Shown here: positions 7,342 through 15,871 of the stretch, in pieces | Position numbering within the stretch: position 1 is the stretch's first letter | Layout: each line of letters begins with the position of its first letter | Assembly (NCBI GenBank): GCA_016290875.1 | Contig: JAEEVL010000026.1 | Location: 1 to 46,952 of the forward strand | DNA: 46,952 nucleotides | Source: Ruminococcus sp. | Lineage (GTDB): Bacteria > Bacillota > Clostridia > Oscillospirales > Ruminococcaceae | Direction of reading: 5' to 3' | Notes under the pieces: model-generated | The model's database searches: none | What the model was told of the DNA's origin: nothing | What the model saw: the letters and a program-made list of their open reading frames with translations, nothing else | Position numbers and translations under genes: made by a program

Positions 7342-8733
7342 TTAGTCAGCAGCCGATCCTGTGAACAGCATTCTGCGCATTTTTATGAGATCAAATACAT
7401 TCAGCTTACCGTCACCGGTAAGTTCACCTGCTTTGCCATTGGCAAGTACAGAATCAGGAGTACCGAGAAGCCATTTTTGCATATTCACAAGGTCTGCAAT
7501 ATTAAATTCTCCGTCACCGTTCACATCGCCTTTTACTGAAGTGATAACAGGCTCAGCTGCAAACTGAGCGTTGGTGTACACATTTTTGTAAATAGTTTCA
7601 GCCCACAGTTTTTTCATTGCTTCATAGCCCTCGGAATTGGGATGAACTCCGTCACCGCTGAGTCCCCATGTGTTCTCCTTGAAGAACTCATTAAAGTCGG
7701 GGCCATGTACCAGCTTATCGCCGTATTCACTGTACAGCTTGTCGATCATTGCGTTGTAGTAACCTGTATTCGGGCCTACATCAGGATTTGTCGAGTAAGG
7801 TATCTTCGGAAGCACAGGGATTTTTCCTGCTTTGAGGATAGCGTCGATCATATACTTTGTATTGTCATAGTATTTCTGTGTATTATCGGGATTTCCCCAG
7901 CAGTCGTTCGTACCGTAGGCAATACTCACGAAATGTGCAGGTGTTGCGCTCAGCCACTTGTCGATATTGTTTCTGCCATCGGTACTTGTGATTCCGCCGA
8001 TACCGCCGTTTTCCTGTGCCGGGAAGTATCTGCTGTCGATCTGATTCACATAGTTTGAACAGCTTGTTCCGTAAGCATTGACCATACCGCCTGCGGTTAT
8101 GGAATCTCCGAAGAATATCCAGCTGTCGAAAACTCCCTGAGACACATCGTGGATGTCAAGATTTATAGAAATACCGCTGCCGCTTGATTTTGTTACATTC
8201 AGCCTTATCCAGTTAAAGCCCTCCATATCCAAAACATGCTGACGGGAACCGAAAGTGTTTCCCGAGACTTTTTCAGCGACCTCCCAGCCTGATGAGGGAT
8301 AGCTTCCACCGGGGGCTTTGTTGACTTCGATAGTGTAATCGACAGGTTCGTTTGACTTGCTTACATAAACACCGATGTTGTCATAGGTACTGAGTGTATA
8401 CCATACTGCAAGAACTTTTTTGCGTTGTGATGCAGGAACTGATGACAGATCATAGGCAATATAGTCCTCGGGAGTTGAACTCCAGAACGTGTAATACTTG
8501 TCGTCATTGGCGTATGATGGGCTGCCTGAACTGCCTGAATAAGCAGGTACGTCACGACTAATGAGAGGGTTCGGGAGTGCCGCTGCGTCAGACATTACCT
8601 CAGGCAGGTTGTCAACATATGCTGCTTTTGCATCAGCGGCGTAGTATTTCTGATCATCCGCCTCCGGGGGCAAGACAGTCAGTGAAGTAAAAGACATTGC
8701 AGCAGCTATCAATGCGGATACTATTTTTTTCAT
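7342..8733 (-). CDS. Secreted SGNH/GDSL esterase with N-terminal sandwich domain and C-terminal dockerin
   Basis: This 463-residue secreted protein has a signal peptide at 1-22. Residues ~50-200 look like a beta-sandwich (the arrangement seen in some carbohydrate esterases). The SGNH hydrolase domain spans ~204-385, with FFGDSITAGG (Ser211), GTND (274-277) and SGDGVHPN (Asp361, His364). A complete dockerin covers ~401-458 (GDVNGDGEFNIADLV ... GDGKLNVFDLIKM). The probable role is removing acetyl groups from xylan or another plant polymer while docked on a scaffold; substrate is inferred from family and context only. RBS AGGAGG. Its upstream region is an inverted near-copy of that of the gene at 9177, so both probably share a regulator. 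Confidence 0.92.
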   Translation of the reverse strand: MKKIVSALIAAAMSFTSLTVLPPEADDQKYYAADAKAAYVDNLPEVMSDAAALPNPLISRDVPAYSGSSGSPSYANDDKYYTFWSSTPEDYIAYDLSSVPASQRKKVLAVWYTLSTYDNIGVYVSKSNEPVDYTIEVNKAPGGSYPSSGWEVAEKVSGNTFGSRQHVLDMEGFNWIRLNVTKSSGSGISINLDIHDVSQGVFDSWIFFGDSITAGGMVNAYGTSCSNYVNQIDSRYFPAQENGGIGGITSTDGRNNIDKWLSATPAHFVSIAYGTNDCWGNPDNTQKYYDNTKYMIDAILKAGKIPVLPKIPYSTNPDVGPNTGYYNAMIDKLYSEYGDKLVHGPDFNEFFKENTWGLSGDGVHPNSEGYEAMKKLWAETIYKNVYTNAQFAAEPVITSVKGDVNGDGEFNIADLVNMQKWLLGTPDSVLANGKAGELTGDGKLNVFDLIKMRRMLFTGSAAD

Positions 8734-8765
8734 ATATATCTACCTCCTGTGAGTTTTATCCATCT

Positions 8766-8831
8766 TATATTATACACTATTTATTTTTCTTTTGAAATAA
8801 CATTTTGCACAATAATACTTACAATTTGAAC
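8766..8831 (-). repeat. Left arm of an inverted duplication: promoter region of the esterase
   Basis: About 65 bases that reappear in reverse complement at 9075-9146 with roughly 85% identity by eye. Shared blocks include TATACACTATTTATT and AATAATACTTACAATTT. The arm contains the -10 element TATAAT (minus, 8769-8774) and lies directly upstream of the esterase RBS. Confidence 0.8.
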
Positions 8832-9074
8832 TAAACTCTCGTTTTTACCGAACGCTTATATTTCTGAAGCAGCTGTATCTGTATGCGAAAGCAGGTATTC
8901 TCCTCATTTTATCCTTGCACTCGGAAGACTATGTTTCTCCTGAGACGGCAGATAAGATTTATTTGATTGTTGAAACTGTGTACAGCCGCTTTTTCTGTCA
9001 GTGAGAGCGAGATACCTGCACGATTGTCTGGCGATTCAATACTTTCAGCTGAATCAACAGAACTGTATCTGTAA
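8832..9074. other. Spacer between mirrored promoter arms
   Basis: About 240 bases with no convincing ORF, RNA fold or promoter. It separates two divergent copies of the same regulatory segment. Confidence 0.5.
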
Positions 9075-9146
9075 CATACTTGAAATTGTAAGTATTATTG
9101 TTCAAAATGCTATTTTTAAAGAGTAATAAATAGTGTATAATAAATT
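9075..9146 (+). repeat. Right arm of the inverted duplication: promoter region of the dockerin pseudogene
   Basis: Reverse complement of 8766-8831. It includes TATAAT (9136-9141) but no clear -35 at 17 bp, which suggests an activator or alternative sigma factor. The conserved block AAATTGTAAGTATTATT is the likely regulator site. Confidence 0.75.
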
Positions 9147-9176
9147 ATAATGGAAAAATAATAGGAGGTTAATGAA

Positions 9177-9657
9177 ATGGAAAACAAAATAATCAAGGGG
9201 ACAGCCTGTATTCTAACAGGGCTCATGGCCTTTTCGATGACATTTGGAGCGCTGAATTTCAACTCTCAGACTCAGCAAACAGTTTATGCCGGATCTATAA
9301 CTGATTCCAGCATTTCAGATGAAAACATCAAAGGCGACGTGAATGCTGACGGAAGTTTTGATGTAGCAGATGTACTATTGGAATACGACCTATACGCTCG
9401 AAACAAGAGATGTGAACGGCAATCAGGAGATAACGATACATACCTCAGAACCGAATTACGACGGGAAGGAAATAGTTTTCAACATGACGCTTGTTTTCGC
9501 TCCGAACGGTCAGCTGATCTCATATATGGGCGAAACCCAGTATTCCAAAGCAACAATCACACTTGATGATTACGTATTCGATTCACCGGATTTCACTATG
9601 GATGATACACAGGCTGCCTATGACCGCATAGAACGCATAGAAAAAGAAGAAAAATGA
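9177..9657 (+). pseudogene. Broken secreted dockerin protein (frame break inside the dockerin)
   Basis: The start is sound: RBS AGGAGG, ATG 9177, a signal peptide and GDVNADGSFDVADVLL, the first half of a dockerin repeat. From about 9370 the coding signal moves to another frame, giving YYWNTTYTLETRDVNG... to EKEEK and stop 9655-9657. This second part does not continue a dockerin but looks like the end of another secreted protein. A deletion that fused two genes out of frame explains this best. The first frame runs on to 9566 as meaningless sequence. The mirrored promoter suggests it was once co-regulated with the esterase. Confidence 0.65.
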
Positions 9658-9688
9658 AAAGTGGCGTTCAGCGCAGTAATATGAAAAA

Positions 9689-9722
9689 AACATCCCTCGG
9701 AATATATCCGGGGGATGTTTTT
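9689..9722. terminator. Bidirectional terminator
   Basis: Long stem (AACATCCCTCGG / CCGGGGGATGTT) with A run before and T run after. It separates the dockerin pseudogene from the convergent TetR gene. Confidence 0.8.
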
Positions 9723-9786
9723 GATTTCTGAGTCTATGCGGTATATAAATTGCAACAGATAGGGTTAGAACAGTTCTCTCCAAGCA

Positions 9787-10353
9787 TTATATTACAAAAT
9801 TTATTTTTCCTAATGCAATATAGAATATCAATTTGGCAAGTTCATGAGCGGATTCTTTCATACCGTCATTCAGCCATTGCCGTATAACCGAGAAAGCTCC
9901 GGTCACCACGAACAGCGAACAGTATTCAGCATATTTCTGAGCACCATCAGGTGAAATCCTATGGGTACTTGCAATGGAGCCGACTGTTCCTTCGATAAGC
10001 TTATACGGAAATTCTCCATCTGCACTGTTATTAAACAATAATTTGTAAATATCAGAATGTTCGTTGATATGCAGCAACAGATCCTCTATATGCTTGATTA
10101 TAGAATCCTCATCATGTACATTCACTCCGGCAATACAAGTGTAACTTGCTTCGATGACAGACTGTTCGATCTCTTCGTAAATATCTCGTATATTCCCGTA
10201 ATACTTGTAGAAAGTTGAGCGATTGAGTTCAGCCTCGTTACATAGCTGACTTACTGTTATCTCCGATAAAGTATTCTTTTCAAGCAGTTTTATAAGGCTC
10301 TCACGGAAAAGCCGCTTTGTGATTTTAGTGCGTTGATTATCCTTAATATTCAT
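9787..10353 (-). CDS. TetR/AcrR-family transcriptional regulator
   Basis: The product has 188 residues. The N-terminal ~55 form a TetR helix-turn-helix (LFRESLIKLLEK..., then ITVSQLCNEAELNRSTFYKYYGN). The C-terminal part, with many helices, is a ligand and dimer domain. RBS AGGAGG at 7 bases. It lies 54 bases downstream of the MMPL exporter on the same strand, so it is probably in the same operon. A TetR of this type next to an exporter usually represses it until a toxic ligand binds. The palindrome over the exporter promoter (12623-12639) is the likely operator. Confidence 0.92.
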   Translation of the reverse strand: MNIKDNQRTKITKRLFRESLIKLLEKNTLSEITVSQLCNEAELNRSTFYKYYGNIRDIYEEIEQSVIEASYTCIAGVNVHDEDSIIKHIEDLLLHINEHSDIYKLLFNNSADGEFPYKLIEGTVGSIASTHRISPDGAQKYAEYCSLFVVTGAFSVIRQWLNDGMKESAHELAKLIFYIALGKINFVI

Positions 10354-10407
10354 CTCATTGCCTCCTAAGTAGATTATACGTTGAGATCAGAGAATTGTCA
10401 ATAAGAA

Positions 10408-12564
10408 TCACTTCTTTTTCCCGAATTGTTTTATAGCAAGTTTATCAGTAAAATACAGAATCACAGGGAGAACAAATACTACCATAAATACTGATATTGC
10501 CGTTCCTACTGCTATCATGGTAGTTGTCTGCGAAATAGCCTTTTGTGTCATAAGCAGACCTGTTGTAAGGCAGCATCCCATTAGTATAAGTGAGGAAGTG
10601 AGGATAGTTTTTATCGAGCGGTTCATTGCATCGCCTACCGCCTGCTTTTTGTCCTTGCTCTTGCGTTCCTCCATATAGTTGCAGGTAAAGAGAATACCAT
10701 AGTCGATAGTTGCACCCATAAGTATGCACTGTACAAGGATAAGTGCTATATAATTTACAGTAAATCCGATCTGTACGGTAAACGATGTTGTTATATATAC
10801 AGCTGACTGGATAACAATAACAAGAATAGCAGAACTGAGAACTGATCTGAAAGTAAGCAGTACAACTACAAATATTGCAATGATAGTAAGTAATGTTACG
10901 AAGTTGAGTTCCTTTTTAAAGCCGTCATTCATCTCCTTACCCATTACTGAATCACCGACATAATAGTAGTCCTCACTCAAGTTTTCATCAGCTTTGTCTA
11001 TGAGTTCGCCGATAGCATTGAACGAACTATCACCTTCTGACTCATGTCTTATAGAGATAACCATTCTGTTATAATCCCTGCCAAGCATCTGACGGCTGTT
11101 TTCTTCTATGACCGCCTGTGCTGCTTTAAGCTGTGCGATCTGTTCTTCGCTGCCTCCAGCATGACTGAGTGCTTCGCAGGCAGTACTGAGGAATTCAGAA
11201 GACGTCATAGTATCTTTGCCTGCCATTTTGAACATCATTTCAGCCTTTTCTTTTTCAAAGCCGAACTGTGCGGCTATTTCAGCAGGAGAACAGCTTACGC
11301 CGAGAGTATTGGAGTAATCCTGTACCGAATTCACATCATCGCGCTGTTCAAGCCATTCTATGTAAGTTCTGATATTCTCGGGATCTTCGGTGTTCTTATA
11401 AAGTAGAACAGTCTGATTGTCAAGTCCAAAGCACTCCTCGATATATGTCTGATCCTTGTTGTCAAACATCTTAAGGAAACCAACCTTAACATCGTCCTTG
11501 CTTACATAAGATGCACAAGCTAATATGATCGCTGCGGGCAGGATAACCGCACCAGCCTTTGTAACAAATCTCATGACGCGTCTCATTGGAATATTCAGTG
11601 ACTTTTTTCTGCTCTTTTCAATAAGCTTGTCAAGTGAAACGATAACTCCGGGCAGAAGAGTGAATATGCAGACAAGGCTGAGAAATACGCCTTTCGCAAG
11701 AACTACACCCATATCCTGACCTATCTTGAATTTCATAAATACAAGGGCAAGAAGTCCGACAATTGTAGTTACTGAGCTTCCTGAAATCGGCGCAAAGGAA
11801 TTTGTCAGAGCGTTTATCATCGCTTCTTCATGAGAAGCATACTTCTTTTTCTCCTGCGCATACCGGTTCATCAGCATTATCGAGTAATCCATAGAGAGAC
11901 CAAGCTGAAGCAGAGCGCCTACTGAAAATGTCATAAACGATATTGAAGGCAACAGTGCATTCGTTCCCATATTCAGCAGTATCGCAGCTCCAATACAACC
12001 CATGAATATAAACGGTTCAGCCCATGAGTCGCACAGGATAAATAATATGGTGAATATGATAACGACTGCTATAACTGCAATTACAGGCAAGTCACCGACA
12101 AGAGAATCGACCATTTTGTCATTGTCAACTACTGCTCCGCTCACATAAGCGTCATCACCGTATTTATCCTTTATTTCATTGAGGACTTCTCGTGAAGCTT
12201 TTGAATATGTGTCAGCGGATATATTTACCATATACTTTGAATGACCATCTTTCTGATATGTCTCATCATTCTGCATATAGACAACAGATTGTACGTTGTC
12301 TATTTTTGAAAGCTCTTCCTGTCGCTGAAGCTGTTCTGTTTCATTCAAGTCATCAAACATTACAGTTATGGCGGAGCTGTCACCGAATTCATCAGACATT
12401 ATCTCCATGCCTTCCTTTACCGATGAATTATCCGGCAGGTATTTTGACATATCATAGTTTATAGTGCATTTGAATATGCCAACTGCGCACAAAACGGCAG
12501 CTAACGCGTAAACAATAAACACTATTTTCCTTTTACGTACAATGATCTCTGAGATTTTTTTCAA
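10408..12564 (-). CDS. MMPL/RND-family membrane exporter
   Basis: The protein is a large polytopic membrane protein with two related halves, each with one N-terminal helix, a large extracytoplasmic loop and a cluster of helices. Helices are seen at about 15-35, 165-330 and 550-715. The MMPL hallmark is present (GLSMDYSIMLMNRYAQE in half one, MGATIDYGILFTCNYMEE in half two). It probably exports lipids or hydrophobic drugs with the proton gradient; the substrate is unknown. I start it at TTG 12564 (RBS GAAGGA, then KKISEIIV). A GTG at 12582 is possible but overlaps the RBS. The TetR gene follows in the same direction and probably controls it. Confidence 0.92.
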   Translation of the reverse strand: MKKISEIIVRKRKIVFIVYALAAVLCAVGIFKCTINYDMSKYLPDNSSVKEGMEIMSDEFGDSSAITVMFDDLNETEQLQRQEELSKIDNVQSVVYMQNDETYQKDGHSKYMVNISADTYSKASREVLNEIKDKYGDDAYVSGAVVDNDKMVDSLVGDLPVIAVIAVVIIFTILFILCDSWAEPFIFMGCIGAAILLNMGTNALLPSISFMTFSVGALLQLGLSMDYSIMLMNRYAQEKKKYASHEEAMINALTNSFAPISGSSVTTIVGLLALVFMKFKIGQDMGVVLAKGVFLSLVCIFTLLPGVIVSLDKLIEKSRKKSLNIPMRRVMRFVTKAGAVILPAAIILACASYVSKDDVKVGFLKMFDNKDQTYIEECFGLDNQTVLLYKNTEDPENIRTYIEWLEQRDDVNSVQDYSNTLGVSCSPAEIAAQFGFEKEKAEMMFKMAGKDTMTSSEFLSTACEALSHAGGSEEQIAQLKAAQAVIEENSRQMLGRDYNRMVISIRHESEGDSSFNAIGELIDKADENLSEDYYYVGDSVMGKEMNDGFKKELNFVTLLTIIAIFVVVLLTFRSVLSSAILVIVIQSAVYITTSFTVQIGFTVNYIALILVQCILMGATIDYGILFTCNYMEERKSKDKKQAVGDAMNRSIKTILTSSLILMGCCLTTGLLMTQKAISQTTTMIAVGTAISVFMVVFVLPVILYFTDKLAIKQFGKKK

Positions 12565-12598
12565 GATATTTCCTTCTTTCACTTTATTAGACTATTAC

Positions 12599-12639
12599 AT
12601 TATACCAACAACCTGTGGGATTGACAACAACAAGTTGTC
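12599..12639 (-). promoter_or_regulatory. Exporter promoter with probable TetR operator
   Basis: Minus-strand -35 TTGTCA (12622-12627), 17 bp, -10 TATAAT (12599-12604). The -35 lies inside an inverted repeat, GACAAC-AACAA-GTTGTC (12623-12639), and further CAAC half-sites flank it. This is a fitting place for the TetR repressor. Confidence 0.6.
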
Positions 12640-12751
12640 GGGCACCATGTTGTATAACCGACACAATCTCGATATTTGTTGGTTTAATAAGGTTCAGAAA
12701 TTACTTTTGTAATACTATTAGATTTAAAACTGTTCCAATGATACCTATAAT

Positions 12752-12786
12752 AAAAAAGGAGAGCCTTACGGCTCTCCTGAATTTTT
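12752..12786. terminator. Orphan bidirectional terminator
   Basis: GGAGAGCC-TTAC-GGCTCTCC with A run before and T run after. No gene ends nearby on either strand. One of several copies of this terminator type in the window (see 23384, 28484, 39786, 44906). Confidence 0.75.
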
Positions 12787-12899
12787 ACCTGCATCAACAT
12801 CGAACATTACCTACTTGGCTTTCTGAAAATTTCTATACTTATTATAATTATAAAGCGAAATTTATAAGCTCAAAAATTTTTTTGAGTTTTATGTCTGAT

Positions 12900-12948
12900 T
12901 TGAAAATCAGTGCGCGATTGTATATTATGAAAGCGATGATACGTATCA
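12900..12948 (+). promoter_or_regulatory. Promoter and palindromic operator of the first paralogous membrane protein
   Basis: TTGAAA (12900-12905), 17 bp, TATTAT (12923-12928), then the perfect 12-base palindrome TGATACGTATCA (12937-12948) at the predicted start site. The same arrangement, base for base in the core, stands before the paralogue at 17346-17394. Confidence 0.7.
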
Positions 12949-12980
12949 CAAAATAAAGCAATCAACAAGGGGCGATGAAT

Positions 12981-14612
12981 ATGGAGCATAACGCAGCCGG
13001 CATCCCCGAACTTACTAAATCTGAAAAAGAGAGGATGTTTTCTATGAGTATCAATAAGTATAATTCAAATATCAATAACAATAACGAGAATGGCGAAGAG
13101 GTAAAAGGTGTTGACAGATACACCGGTCATACTTGGCAGAAGTATGCCGCAGTTGCAGCTGCATTCGTTCTCCTTGCTGGAGGAATCGGCGGAAGCGTTG
13201 CTCTCGGCAAGCATATGAGTAAGAACAGCAAGCCCGGCACAGCAGCCGCAGCAGATGCAATCACTACATCAACAACTGCAACTACAATTCAGACTACAAC
13301 AACAGCTTTAACAACAAGCCGCATAACAACAACTATTACATCAACTGCAACAGAAACAGCTGCAACTACAATGGCTGCTGTCATTGAAACAAAAGCACCT
13401 GAGGTAATTACAGCAGCACCCGCTGTTGACAGACGCAATCCCGAAGACCTTGACGCATTCGCTAATGAGTGGAAGGATAAGTATGAGGAATACTTATGGA
13501 AGATAGTAATGGGTGCTGTCAAGCATGAAGAGAATACTGTCAGCTTCAAGCTGCCTGAAGGTTCAGTAGTTGATAAAGTGGACGCATGGAAGGTAACAGA
13601 CGAGGAATACTGTTCAGCTGATGCGATTAATGCACACCTCAACGCTTTCTGGGCTCCCGGAATCAAGAATGATATAGAGATTCCTGATCTCACAGAGAAG
13701 ATCGACAGTGTAACAGCTGATTTCACTGACTTCACATATTCCGATTTCACAAAGGGCATCTTCTTCACATATAAGAATGAGCTTTACAGAGTTGCTTCAA
13801 ATTGCGGATTAGAAGGAATAAGAACAGAGCCCACAGCTGAAAAGATCAACGACAACGAGATGCTTGTTCACTGGAATCTCGGCTGGGAAGGTGTAACAGA
13901 ACCTCAGACTATGCACCTTGTATGGGTAAATGAACTCAGTGACTGGCGTGTTGACGATATAGTTGATGGAACTCAGTATTATGGCAAGCCCTCACAGGCA
14001 GAATCAGAAGAGATCGTTAATGAGCTCCTGAACGGCTTCAAGGACGTTTCCAACGCAAAATACGGTATAGGCGTTAAGTATGATGAAAACGACAAAATCT
14101 GTTTCGGAATTCACAGCAATGATGCCAGCGACGGTGAATGGTATGCATACTATGTTAAGGTAACAGACAGCAGATTTTCCAATACAGATGATATAAAGGC
14201 TTATCTGAATACAAAGTATATTGATTCATCAGCAGACCTTTTCAATGTTATCGGCGAAGATCTCAGCAAATATCCCGAAGGTTTTTCATTCAACCTCGAA
14301 TCCGACTATTCTGCAGAGAATACTGACAACGCATACAAGAACCTTACAAACTATATTATGTACAATGGCAGCCTCTATCTGCGCTATAACTGCTTCCATA
14401 CACATTTCTGGGGAGCACAGAATGTCAGCTTGATCAACAATATGAAGTCTGATCCTGAGACAATATCTTTTAATACCATAAACGGAAATATGATCGTTGT
14501 CAAAACTGATGATGATACCGTAACAGAAAAGGAATGCTGCAAGGAGTATACTCTTACAAGAAACGACAGCGGTGAATGGAAAATCCTGTCTTCAGCAACT
14601 ACATCCAAGTAA
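12981..14612 (+). CDS. Single-pass membrane protein with duplicated extracytoplasmic domain (family not recognised)
   Basis: A cytoplasmic N-terminus of ~50 residues (ELTKSEKERMFSMSINKYN) leads to one membrane helix (YAAVAAAFVLLAGGIGGSVAL). Then come a Thr-rich linker of ~60 residues and two extracytoplasmic domains of about 170-190 residues each. The first (VVDKVDAWKVTDEEYCSADA... WRVDDIVDG) is shared with the protein at 17427. The architecture resembles membrane-bound anti-sigma factors or sensors, but no sigma gene is adjacent and I recognise no anti-sigma motif. I start at ATG 12981, 8 bases after AAGGGG; an ATG at 12975 is too close to it. Promoter, operator and N-terminus are duplicated at 17346-17675. 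Function unknown. Confidence 0.85.
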   Translation: MEHNAAGIPELTKSEKERMFSMSINKYNSNINNNNENGEEVKGVDRYTGHTWQKYAAVAAAFVLLAGGIGGSVALGKHMSKNSKPGTAAAADAITTSTTATTIQTTTTALTTSRITTTITSTATETAATTMAAVIETKAPEVITAAPAVDRRNPEDLDAFANEWKDKYEEYLWKIVMGAVKHEENTVSFKLPEGSVVDKVDAWKVTDEEYCSADAINAHLNAFWAPGIKNDIEIPDLTEKIDSVTADFTDFTYSDFTKGIFFTYKNELYRVASNCGLEGIRTEPTAEKINDNEMLVHWNLGWEGVTEPQTMHLVWVNELSDWRVDDIVDGTQYYGKPSQAESEEIVNELLNGFKDVSNAKYGIGVKYDENDKICFGIHSNDASDGEWYAYYVKVTDSRFSNTDDIKAYLNTKYIDSSADLFNVIGEDLSKYPEGFSFNLESDYSAENTDNAYKNLTNYIMYNGSLYLRYNCFHTHFWGAQNVSLINNMKSDPETISFNTINGNMIVVKTDDDTVTEKECCKEYTLTRNDSGEWKILSSATTSK

Positions 14613-14644
14613 TCTGAACATACGGTATCCTGCCTTAAATTCAA

Positions 14645-14674
14645 ATACCGCCCTCCAAACGGAGGGCGGTTTGT
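14645..14674. terminator. Terminator between convergent genes
   Basis: 10-bp perfect stem ACCGCCCTCC / GGAGGGCGGT, loop AAAC, followed by TTTG. It serves the + gene ending at 14612 and perhaps the convergent minus gene. Confidence 0.7.
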
Positions 14675-14678
14675 ACGT

Positions 14679-14966
14679 TCAAAGACAATCATTATATTTC
14701 CCGGAAACTGCCATATCATCGATTGAATCTGATGACAATTCTGAAACAACATTCGGTTCTTCCATAATTTTGTCAGTCTTATCATTTTTGAATAAGCTTA
14801 TTATGGACACTGATGCAAACCGAGTAGCAGCTGCAATTTTATGACCGATCCACTTTATAGATTTTGATATTCCATACACTACCAGCAGTATGAGACCTAT
14901 AATAAGCTCACCTATTGGTTCTCCTATAAACGACCAAAACAACTCAACTAAAATATCACCTAACAT
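14679..14966 (-). CDS. Small membrane protein, 95 residues
   Basis: ATG 14966 follows a strong RBS (AGGAGG, 7 bases), so I reject the longer frame starting at 15026. One clear hydrophobic stretch (GELIIGLILLVVYGIS) is followed by a basic segment and an acidic tail (EEPNVVSELSSDSIDDM). It sits 56 bases behind the gene ending at 15023 and is probably co-transcribed with it. No family recognised. Confidence 0.75.
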   Translation of the reverse strand: MLGDILVELFWSFIGEPIGELIIGLILLVVYGISKSIKWIGHKIAAATRFASVSIISLFKNDKTDKIMEEPNVVSELSSDSIDDMAVSGKYNDCL

Positions 14967-15022
14967 AACAGTACCTCCTGTATCAATCTCGATTTGATTT
15001 TCGTATGATAACAGCAGTTGAT

Positions 15023-15520
15023 TCACTTTATGAACTTGAACTCAAGTTCTTTTCTTATCCATCTGAGAATCTTCTTCCTCTTGAAAGTCGTTTGGCAATG
15101 GCTGCACCATATGGTGTAATAGTCGAAAAGCAGAGCGAATTCCAAAGGTGTGAACGTTACTTCTTCTATTCCGTAATCTGCGTTTATTCCGATCCTATGG
15201 TCGATGAGCGCCTTGTCATCATCTTCCAGGTGAACAACATAAGCCTCAAACGGACAGCTTCGCTCAAGCAGGAAATGCCCCCTGCGTTCCGCGGTGCTCT
15301 TATCATCTGATATGAGTCTGCACCAGTGCTTCTGCACGGACATAACGTAAAGAACCCCTTCGAGAACCGGCTTATGCCCTGAGATATGTCTGAAAGTGAT
15401 AGTTCTCTCTGCCATGTTCACAACCAGCTGACCGATACACTTTTCATCCTCGTTGTAATAAAACTCGGTCTGATTGTAGGGAATGATCTCAAAATTGCTG
15501 ACGATAATCTTTTTATCCAT
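15023..15520 (-). CDS. Hypothetical protein of 165 residues
   Basis: The frame starts at ATG 15520 with RBS AAAGGAG. It has no signal peptide or membrane segment. The middle is acidic (HLEDDDKALIDH) and the C-terminus basic (TTFKRKKILRWIRKELEFKF), with a CSHC pair (YYTIWCSHCQTTFKRK) that could bind metal but is too short for a full finger. I do not recognise a family. It is preceded by a 280-base leader with a consensus promoter, a terminator and a second long hairpin, so it seems tightly controlled after initiation. It probably forms an operon with the small membrane protein downstream. Confidence 0.75.
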   Translation of the reverse strand: MDKKIIVSNFEIIPYNQTEFYYNEDEKCIGQLVVNMAERTITFRHISGHKPVLEGVLYVMSVQKHWCRLISDDKSTAERRGHFLLERSCPFEAYVVHLEDDDKALIDHRIGINADYGIEEVTFTPLEFALLFDYYTIWCSHCQTTFKRKKILRWIRKELEFKFIK

Positions 15521-15550
15521 TGATACTCCTTTTCTCCCCCAAAATGAAAT

Positions 15551-15606
15551 GAGGGTGCTGATAGTCGGGACATTTTGTCCCTTGACAACTTCTATCAGGC
15601 ACCCTC
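15551..15606 (-). promoter_or_regulatory. Long leader hairpin before the 15520 gene
   Basis: Arms GAGGGTGCCTGATAG and CTATCAGCACCCTC pair over 14 bp with one bulged base. Inside is a smaller stem GGGAC-AAAAT-GTCCC. It ends ~30 bases before the start codon and has no U run, so it is a structured 5' UTR element rather than a terminator. No known riboswitch class fits by eye. Confidence 0.6.
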
Positions 15607-15643
15607 ATTATTATCGGTATGAGTGGATTATTTCCGTATATAA

Positions 15644-15807
15644 CAAAAAAGCGCCTGTTTGATGAGCAGGCACAGCAATAAAAACTCCAAAGTATTTCAG
15701 CTTTGCAGTTATTGCATATTATAGCAAGCATAAGTGACGTAGTCCTATTATAAGGACATTATGCTTACTATTCTGCTCAACAAACATTCGCCACCTTTCG
15801 TTTATGT
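15644..15807 (-). ncRNA. Candidate attenuated leader or small RNA
   Basis: A transcript starting near 15807 would carry a 22-codon ORF (15719-15787, MFVEQNSKHNVLIIGL..., RBS AAAGGTGG). Inside it is a hairpin (AAGCATAA / TTATGCTT arms, about 15726-15768). It then meets a terminator (GCCTG / CAGGC stem and six T, 15644-15670). It may end as a ~160-base RNA or read on into the gene at 15520. Only the sequence elements are seen; the function is inferred. Confidence 0.45.
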
Positions 15808-15814
15808 TACACTC

Positions 15815-15843
15815 AGTATATCACATTATAAGGTCAAAGTCAA
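15815..15843 (-). promoter_or_regulatory. Promoter of the 15.7-kb leader
   Basis: Minus strand TTGACT (15838-15843), 17 bp, TATACT (15815-15820), with an extended -10 TGTGATATACT. The same TGTGATATACT stands at 17261. Confidence 0.7.
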
Positions 15844-15871
15844 TGAAAAATGTGTGAAATTTCTATACAAC

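Noticed and set aside
7642..8058. + strand ORF of 138 codons within the esterase gene
   Set aside because: Shadow of the esterase on the other strand; no RBS and no domain.
12615..12956. + strand ORF of 113 codons
   Set aside because: It crosses the exporter operator, an intrinsic terminator and a promoter, and has no RBS; its composition looks random.
15513..15731. Minus ORF of 72 codons in the leader region
   Set aside because: It spans a terminator and a nested hairpin, overlaps the RBS of the true gene, and has no RBS of its own.
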